From Erginobacter sp964587835 (lineage in GTDB: Bacteria; Auribacterota; Erginobacteria; Erginobacterales; Erginobacteraceae), in NCBI GenBank assembly GCA_964587835.1, contig CAZPMN010000051.1, positions 1-11,064 of the forward strand: a stretch of DNA of 11,064 bases, given 5' to 3'. The notes under the pieces were generated by a model, which was given only the letters and a program-made list of their open reading frames with translations, searched no databases and was not told the DNA's origin. Of the stretch, positions 6,278-11,064 are shown piece by piece; position 1 is the first letter of the stretch; each line of letters starts with the position of its first letter. Position numbers and translations under genes: made by a program.

Positions 6278-7543
6278 ATGAGTACACCGGTTTTTGTTTA
6301 TATCCAGTTGGACGATACCGACCACTTGGTCGGACGATTATGGCCTCGGATGGGGAAAAGGTCGCAGGGGGCAACATTTGAATATGATCGGTCCTGGCTG
6401 GAAAATCCATCCCGCTTTGCTTTAGAGCCGGCGTTATCACTGCATCCCGGTTCCTTTCATACTCCGCCCGGAAAAGCCATTTTCGGCGCTATTGGTGATT
6501 CCGCTCCCGATAGGTGGGGTCGGATTCTGATGCGAAGAGCCGCCCGCCGACAGGCGAAACAAACCGGGAAAGCCCCGCAGTCCTTAAGAGAGATTGATTT
6601 TCTCTTGTTGGTTGATGATGCAGCGCGGCAGGGAGCATTACGTTTCGCCCGGGCTGAAGGGGGTCCATTCCTTTCCCAATCCGAAAGCGGTCGGATCCCT
6701 CCGATGCTGGAGTTATCTCGATTACTTAGGGCCGCTGAAAATGTCATTGCCGATAAAGACAGTGATGAAGAACTCCAGATGCTGCTGGCTCCCGGATCAT
6801 CCCTGGGAGGAGCCAGACCGAAAGCCTCGGTCCGGGACCGGAATAGCAACCTTATAATCGCTAAATTCCCCCATCAAGACGATGAAATTGACGTGGTCAC
6901 CTGGGAAGGAGTAGCGTTGAATTTAGCCCGGCAGGCAGGAATATCCGTGCCCGAAACGCGGATCAAAAAAATCGCGAATAAGCCGATATTGTTATCCTAT
7001 CGATTCGATAGGAAGGGGAATAATCGAATTCCTTTCCTGTCGGGGATGAGTATGATAGGCGCGGAAGATAACGAAATCCGCAGTTATCTGGAGCTGGCTG
7101 ACGCTTTGCGCAGATATGGCGCACAACCTCGTGAAGATCTTAAGAATCTCTGGAAGAGGATGGTATTCAACATTCTTATTTCAAATGTTGATGATCATCT
7201 GCGCAACCACGGTTTTTTATATAGCGGTACCGGGGGCTGGACTCTGTCTCCGGCTTACGATCTAAATCCAACTCCGGTGGATGTCAAACCCAGAATTCTT
7301 TCAACTGCCATTGATTATGAGGATCAAACCGCTTCGCTGGAAAACGCATTTGCTGTCGCCGAATACTTTGGAATTGACCCCACTCAAGCTAATAATATTG
7401 TCGCTGAAATTGGCAAAGCAGTCACTCAATGGGATTATGTCGCCAGGGAATTTGGACTTTCCCGAGCGGATATTGATCGAATGTCAACTGCTTTTGAACA
7501 CAATGATTTAAAAATCGCACGAAAAACGATTAGGGTTTCGTAA
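6278..7543 (+). CDS. hipA: HipA-family serine/threonine kinase toxin
   Basis: 421 residues, full length for HipA, a kinase toxin that in E. coli phosphorylates glutamyl-tRNA synthetase and induces persistence; the target here is unknown. The N-subdomain (about 5-125, with AIFGAIGDSAPDRWG) is followed by the kinase core. This shows the flexible loop SSLGGARPK, with S175 at the place of the autophosphorylated S150 of E. coli HipA, the ATP-contact lysine in IAKFP (K196), RFDR (242-245), catalytic loop NVDDHLRN (D305, H307, N310) and the metal-binding AYDL (D328). All key residues are present, so activity is likely. The ribosome site before the ATG at 6278 is weak (CAAGG). The gene is AT-richer than its surroundings and its stop lies in a small palindrome shared with the end of the convergent recombinase piece. 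Confidence 0.93.
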   Translation: MSTPVFVYIQLDDTDHLVGRLWPRMGKRSQGATFEYDRSWLENPSRFALEPALSLHPGSFHTPPGKAIFGAIGDSAPDRWGRILMRRAARRQAKQTGKAPQSLREIDFLLLVDDAARQGALRFARAEGGPFLSQSESGRIPPMLELSRLLRAAENVIADKDSDEELQMLLAPGSSLGGARPKASVRDRNSNLIIAKFPHQDDEIDVVTWEGVALNLARQAGISVPETRIKKIANKPILLSYRFDRKGNNRIPFLSGMSMIGAEDNEIRSYLELADALRRYGAQPREDLKNLWKRMVFNILISNVDDHLRNHGFLYSGTGGWTLSPAYDLNPTPVDVKPRILSTAIDYEDQTASLENAFAVAEYFGIDPTQANNIVAEIGKAVTQWDYVAREFGLSRADIDRMSTAFEHNDLKIARKTIRVS

Positions 7544-7557
7544 AAGGTGCCTTTTAC
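7540..7557. repeat. Perfect palindrome spanning two convergent stop codons
   Basis: GTAAAAGG (7540-7547), TG, CCTTTTAC (7550-7557). It includes the hipA stop (7541-7543) and the stop of the convergent recombinase fragment (7556-7554). No T-run follows on either strand and the loop would be only two bases, so it is weak as a terminator. It may mark the right edge of the hip module. Confidence 0.4.
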
Positions 7558-7886
7558 AAAACGGATTTCAGAGCATTTTCCAGCTGATCCATGTCAGGAT
7601 CCACGTAGATCAAGGTGGTCTCGATCTTGTCTTTGAGACCATCCACGACCCCGATGGGAATGGTTCTCTCCTTCCTCCCTTTTCCCACCACGGTCAGGTA
7701 GTCTTTACCGGCGACATCCCCGACGTTCAGGGCTGCCAGTTCCCCCAGGCGGAGACCGGTGTCGAACAGTAGATCGAAGATCAGCTTGTCCCAGGGGCTA
7801 CCACCCTCCCCCACCGCTTCCCGGAACCTCGTCTCTTCCGAAACGGTGAAGTGTTTTACCTGGGTTTTCCTGATCCTGGATTTCAT
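7554..7886 (-). pseudogene. Tyrosine recombinase fragment (Arg I and Tyr parts, middle deleted)
   Basis: A 110-codon open frame. Residues 12-78 match the first half of the XerC/D-like catalytic domain, with Arg I in DTGLRLGELAAL (R46) and GKGRKERTIPI. After GVVDGLKD the sequence jumps straight to KIETTLIYVDPDMDQLENAL, the C-terminal end with the catalytic tyrosine Y94. The middle, with the HxxR box, is missing in frame, as is the N-terminal SAM-like DNA-binding domain. It is therefore very unlikely to be an active recombinase. The missing section is what the fragment at 5588-5826 carries on the same strand. Confidence 0.8.
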
Positions 7887-7901
7887 CAGACCGCTTAAAC
7901 G

Positions 7902-7927
7902 AAAAAGCGGCCCCGGGGTGGGGCCGC
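7902..7927 (-). terminator. Rho-independent terminator of the propeller gene
   Basis: On the minus strand an 8-bp stem GCGGCCCC/GGGGCCGC (7927-7920 with 7914-7907) with a 5-nt loop is followed by five T (7906-7902). It lies 28 bp after the stop of the gene at 7955-10144. Confidence 0.85.
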
Positions 7928-7954
7928 CTTTCCTGGTTGATTGGTGGATTTAGA

Positions 7955-10144
7955 TCATCTAGTCACCGGCACATCCCCAGTCTTGCCCCAGAATACCTTG
8001 GTCACGTCCTTGATTAACCAGTAGCCGGTCGAGGGGCGGTAAGCTCCGATTTGGTCACGGCCATATCCTCCGTAATCGCCCGGAACGGGGATGTCCCCGG
8101 TCCTCCCCCAGTAGGCCCGGGAGACTCCTCTGACTGCCCATAATCCGCTGGATTGCCGGAAGACCGAAGCTTTCCACTTCCTTTCAGCATCATAAGACCC
8201 GGGAGCCGGAAGATCGTCGTTGGGCTTGCCCCAGAAGACCTTGGTCAGGTCCTTGATAAACCAGTAGCCAGTAGAAGGACGATAACACCCGATATTGGCA
8301 GTACCATCACCTGAGTAGTCTCCGGGTAGAGGCTCGTCGTTTTCTCCGGCTTTGCCCCAGTAAGCCCGGGTAACTCCCCGGATCGCCCAGAGTCCGGAGG
8401 ACTGTCGGTAGACTCCGATATCGGTACTGCCGTCTCCATCGAAGTCACCAGCAGCTGGAACGTCGTCGTTGGGCTTGCCCCAGAAGACCTTGGTCACGTC
8501 CTTGATGAACCAGTAGCCGGTAGAAGGGCGGTAGGCCCCGATGTCGGTGGTGCCGTTGGCATTGTAGTCGCCGGGTACCGGGATGTCTCCGTTCCGACCC
8601 CAGTAGGCCCTGGTTACGTCCCGGATCGCCCAGAGACCCGAACTGGGGCGGAAGACCCCGATGTCGCTGGTACCATCACCATCGTAGTCGGTCATCCCGT
8701 ACGCCTTGGGACCGAAGAAGCGGGCGATGAAGATGTCGTAGAACTGCCTTCCGAATGTCTCCAGATAGGTCTCATTCGGTTCGCTCTGCCCGAACCATGC
8801 TCCGTTCTGGAAATACCCCGCCACTGAACAAGATCCATCCGGATTGGCAGCAATACCCCGGCCTTCGTCTTCACTTACGCTTCCGGCCCGCCGGACCCAG
8901 GCCAGGGTCCCGTCCGCATTGTAGCCGGCGATGAAGACATCCTGTAATCCGGCGGAAGTCAACGTCGTCCAATTATCCTCGCCCGGACCGAAATCCGCCG
9001 TGCTTCGGAAGGATCCCGTGACCGCGCTGGAGCCGTCCGGATTAACGGCCACCCCGCTGCCTTTTTCGGGATTACCCGCTCCCCCGGCGCGCTTGGCCCA
9101 GGAAAGGAACCCGTCCGCGTTGTAGCGGGCGACGAAGATGTCGGCGCCGCCCGCCGAGGTCAGAGTCGTCCAGTAACCATCGGTCTGACCGAAAAAGGCC
9201 GTGCCTTCGAATTTCCCCGTGACCACGCAGGACCCGTCCGGACAGGAGTCGACATCATATCCAATGTCCGAATCCATCCCGCCCGCACGTTTGGTCCAAA
9301 CGGCATTGCCCCCAGCGTCGTAAAGGACAAGGAAAACGTCGTAATATGTGGCACCCGCCATTTCGACATGTCCCGTAACCACACACGATCCATCTGACCA
9401 GCTTGCAATGCCATAGCCATAATCCTTACCCGTACCGCCCGTCTGTCTGGCCCAAGCCAGTTCTCCGTTGGGCTGGTAGCAGGCAACGAAGACATCATAG
9501 TCAAAAGCCGTGGAGGTGGAAAAAGTCGTCTCATTGGCTTCACCGGGTCCGAAAGTCGCCGTGCCCTCAAAGATTCCGGTGATCACACTTGTCCCTCCGG
9601 AGAAAGAAGCGACAGCATAGCTGCGTTCTATTCCGGCTCCCCCGGCGCGTTTGGCCCAATCCAGGGTTCCATCGTCGTTGTAGCGGGCGATGAAAATGTC
9701 CCAGCTGCCCGCCGAGGTCAATGAAGTCCATTGATCCCCGGGGGAAGTGGAACCGAAGAACGCGGTATCGGCGAACATTCCCGTCACCAGAACTGATCCG
9801 TCCGGGCAAGAAGCAACGCCATGTCCTTCATCTACACCTGTCCCCCCGGCGTGTCTAACCCAGGAGAGGGTCCCGTCCCCGGTGTAGCGAGCAATAAAGA
9901 TATCCGCATTTCCATAAGTGGCCAATGTCTGGCCGGGACCGAATTCCGCCGTCCCCTTGAAATAACCCGTAACCACTCCGGAACCATCGGAATAAGAATC
10001 CATCCCAAAGCCCCAATCCAAGTCCAAACTTCCGGCTTGCTTCACCCACCTCAAATCGCCCTCGTCCGCTTGCAGATTTCCTAAGAACAAACAAGATACA
10101 AACACCGCAATCAGAACGGCAATAACCCGTCTCGGCAGTTCCAT
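7955..10144 (-). CDS. Secreted beta-propeller and VCBS-like repeat protein
   Basis: 729 residues from the ATG at 10144, which has GGGAGG five bases upstream; the frame is open to 10210, but only this start puts the signal peptide first. Residues 1-26 are a Sec signal peptide, cleavage likely after NLQA. Residues 31-476 hold seven repeats of 52-68 residues with the pattern W-[VA]-[KR]-x-[AT]-G-[GS]...VTG.F....FG......D-[IV]-F (tryptophans at 33, 95, 163, 231, 283, 349, 416), like SBBP-type propeller repeats, so one seven-bladed propeller is likely. Residues 486-729 are six 40-42-residue VCBS/FG-GAP-like repeats alternating between SSGLWAIRxVTRAYWG and STGYWFIKDVTKVFWG. The first and third have calcium-loop DxDGDGxxD, and the later ones decay. 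A cell-surface or secreted binding role is inferred; no enzyme motif or sorting tail is seen. It is monocistronic, with its own promoter and terminator. Confidence 0.88.
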   Translation of the reverse strand: MELPRRVIAVLIAVFVSCLFLGNLQADEGDLRWVKQAGSLDLDWGFGMDSYSDGSGVVTGYFKGTAEFGPGQTLATYGNADIFIARYTGDGTLSWVRHAGGTGVDEGHGVASCPDGSVLVTGMFADTAFFGSTSPGDQWTSLTSAGSWDIFIARYNDDGTLDWAKRAGGAGIERSYAVASFSGGTSVITGIFEGTATFGPGEANETTFSTSTAFDYDVFVACYQPNGELAWARQTGGTGKDYGYGIASWSDGSCVVTGHVEMAGATYYDVFLVLYDAGGNAVWTKRAGGMDSDIGYDVDSCPDGSCVVTGKFEGTAFFGQTDGYWTTLTSAGGADIFVARYNADGFLSWAKRAGGAGNPEKGSGVAVNPDGSSAVTGSFRSTADFGPGEDNWTTLTSAGLQDVFIAGYNADGTLAWVRRAGSVSEDEGRGIAANPDGSCSVAGYFQNGAWFGQSEPNETYLETFGRQFYDIFIARFFGPKAYGMTDYDGDGTSDIGVFRPSSGLWAIRDVTRAYWGRNGDIPVPGDYNANGTTDIGAYRPSTGYWFIKDVTKVFWGKPNDDVPAAGDFDGDGSTDIGVYRQSSGLWAIRGVTRAYWGKAGENDEPLPGDYSGDGTANIGCYRPSTGYWFIKDLTKVFWGKPNDDLPAPGSYDAERKWKASVFRQSSGLWAVRGVSRAYWGRTGDIPVPGDYGGYGRDQIGAYRPSTGYWLIKDVTKVFWGKTGDVPVTR
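7958..8689 (-). repeat. Three tandem two-repeat units (about 246 bp each) in the propeller gene
   Basis: The coding DNA for residues 486-729 is a threefold tandem repeat. The GCCCCAGAA landmark recurs at 7985, 8228 and 8477 (spacing 243 and 249 bp), and each period encodes one A-type and one B-type protein repeat. The array arose by duplication of a two-repeat unit and is a likely site of slippage or recombination. Confidence 0.85.
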
Positions 10145-10181
10145 AGCATCCTCCCTTAAATTCGAGTTGAATCTTTCGTCA

Positions 10182-10187
10182 ATTATA
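10182..10187 (-). promoter_or_regulatory. Candidate -10 box of the propeller gene
   Basis: Perfect TATAAT on the minus strand, about 38 bp before the ATG at 10144, in an AT-rich stretch. No good -35 box is found 16-18 bp further upstream (best is TGAATT), so this may be a weak or activator-dependent promoter. Confidence 0.45.
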
Positions 10188-10284
10188 TAGCTGATTAATT
10201 GAAAATTCATTTCATGGTTACAGATATCGGAAAAACAGGGTTATTTTACAAACCGGACTGGGAGTCATCAAGGAAAAAGTCCAG

Positions 10285-10315
10285 AAAAAAAGCCCAGGCT
10301 ATCTCACCCGGGCTT
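10285..10315 (-). terminator. Rho-independent terminator behind the yifB fragment
   Basis: On the minus strand AAGCCCGGG (10315-10307) pairs with CCTGGGCTT (10298-10290; one G-U pair) around an 8-nt loop and is followed by a run of seven T ending at 10285. It would stop transcription coming from the yifB fragment and insulate the propeller gene. The 10316-10387 stretch shows nothing else recognisable. Confidence 0.8.
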
Positions 10316-10387
10316 CAAGGTCAGGATCAGTAGTCCCCTCAGTGGTTCCCCATCACGGAATCCACCCCCGATGGCGCCACTACTATC

Positions 10388-10792
10388 TTCGAGATCGTGT
10401 GGTGCGGGGCGCGGACCGGACGTTTGGCGAGCAGGCCCTCGCCCTTGGGGAGCAGCCCCACGCTGGAGTGGATCCGGGTCGTCTCCAGGGCCTCGGCCAG
10501 GGTCAGCGGGGGGAGGATGGTCGGGATCCGCTTGGCCAGCATACTCTTTCCCGCCCCCGGCGGCCCGATCATGATCAGGTTGTGCGATCCCGCCACCGCC
10601 ACCTCGATCGCCCGCTTCACGTCGGCCTGCCCCTTGACCTCGGCAAAGTCCACCGGGTAGCGACCGGCACGCCGGAAGAGCTCCTCCGTCTCCACCCGCT
10701 CCGGCGGGATCTCGACTTCACCTAATAGATACCCCACCGCCTCGCCCAGGGTCCTCACCCCCCTGACCTCCAGCCCCGTCACCACCGCCGCC
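10388..10792 (-). pseudogene. Internal fragment of a yifB/comM gene
   Basis: These 405 bp align without gaps to 3822-4226 in the intact yifB; I count about 34 differences (roughly 92% identity). The piece covers about residues 147-281, including Walker A GPPGAGKS, but lacks the ChlI N-terminus, Walker B, the sensor and the C-terminal domain. Only about five residues differ (for example T/A in GETVG, T/R in FRTAG, R/K in LLARRP), so most changes are silent. At its 5' side yifB text is joined through the shared GCCGCC (10787-10792) to the palindromic repeat block. The frame stays open to 10977 on one side and a stop at 10341-10339 on the other, but no plausible start or upstream family sequence supports a real product. 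Confidence 0.88.
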
Positions 10793-11064
10793 GGAAGGAC
10801 ACGCCCCCTCCCTCTACCCCCTCCCCAATGGGGAGGGGGGAAAGTATGGTAGAACCGCTCGATCCATATAGCTGTTGAACTCTCGCTACGGCGGGACAAG
10901 CCCGCCGGGGGCGTACAGACCCCCGCCGGCTTGCCCGGCGGGTGAAGAAGTTCACAAGCTACCAGTACGCCGCTCACCCACCAACCAAAGACCCCCGCGG
11001 CCTCGCGCCGCGGGTGAAGAAGTTCACAAGCTACCAGTACGCCACTCCCCCACCACCAAAGACC
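10787..11064. repeat. GC-rich palindromic repeat block, right copy (continues past window)
   Basis: Bases 10787-11034 match 4840-5085 in the same orientation, with small indels. It has the CCCTCCCC/GGGGAGGG hairpin, GGCGGG/CCCGCC, then tandem units starting with AGACCCCCG at 10917, 10989 and 11060 (period 71-72 bp). Each of the two complete units has a GC hairpin followed by GTGAAGAAGTTCAC. The third unit begins at the last bases of the window, so the array extends beyond it. Confidence 0.8.

Noticed and set aside
8931..9570. Small open frames on both strands within the propeller gene
   Set aside because: They are periodic shadows of the repeat-encoding DNA and have no start signals.

Overview
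The window is GC-rich bacterial DNA, probably from a Gram-negative-type bacterium: it has Sec-type signal peptides, a secreted beta-propeller/VCBS-like protein and an endonuclease-type MutL. The phylum cannot be assigned from the sequence. The MiaA motif variant (SADAFQIY) and the repeat-rich secreted protein would fit a poorly sampled lineage, but this is only an impression.

Left part (1-4742, all minus strand): a housekeeping cluster transcribed as yifB/comM-like AAA+ ATPase -> exported SWIM zinc-finger protein -> mutL -> miaA (cut by the window edge). A good sigma70-like promoter lies 5' of yifB and supports a GTG start at 4660. The first three genes are tightly or moderately spaced. The 206-bp mutL-miaA gap holds two hairpin-forming repeats of the CGTCATTGCGAG/GAAGCAATCTC type.

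Middle part (4790-7930): an accessory island. It opens with a GC-rich palindromic repeat block. Next comes a hicB antitoxin gene with its own promoter, followed by a hicA toxin gene reduced to its two ends by an internal frameshifting deletion. Two non-overlapping, complementary pieces of tyrosine-recombinase genes flank an apparently intact, AT-richer hipB-hipA module with a near-consensus promoter and a palindromic operator.

Right part (7902-11064): a secreted 729-residue protein on the minus strand, made of seven N-terminal propeller-type repeats and six C-terminal VCBS-like repeats in a strict A-B-A-B-A-B pattern, with its own promoter and terminator. Beyond it, behind a second minus-strand terminator, lies a 405-bp internal piece of yifB (about 92% identical to the intact gene) fused at a 6-bp microhomology to a second copy of the palindromic repeat block, which runs off the window.

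The most notable structural point is that the accessory segment of about 6 kb is flanked by direct repeats (yifB segment plus repeat block). The right copy lacks 619 bp (the yifB N-terminus and promoter) present in the left one. Recombination between them could excise the toxin-antitoxin/propeller segment, keeping or destroying yifB depending on where crossover occurs. No tRNA, rRNA or CRISPR array was seen.
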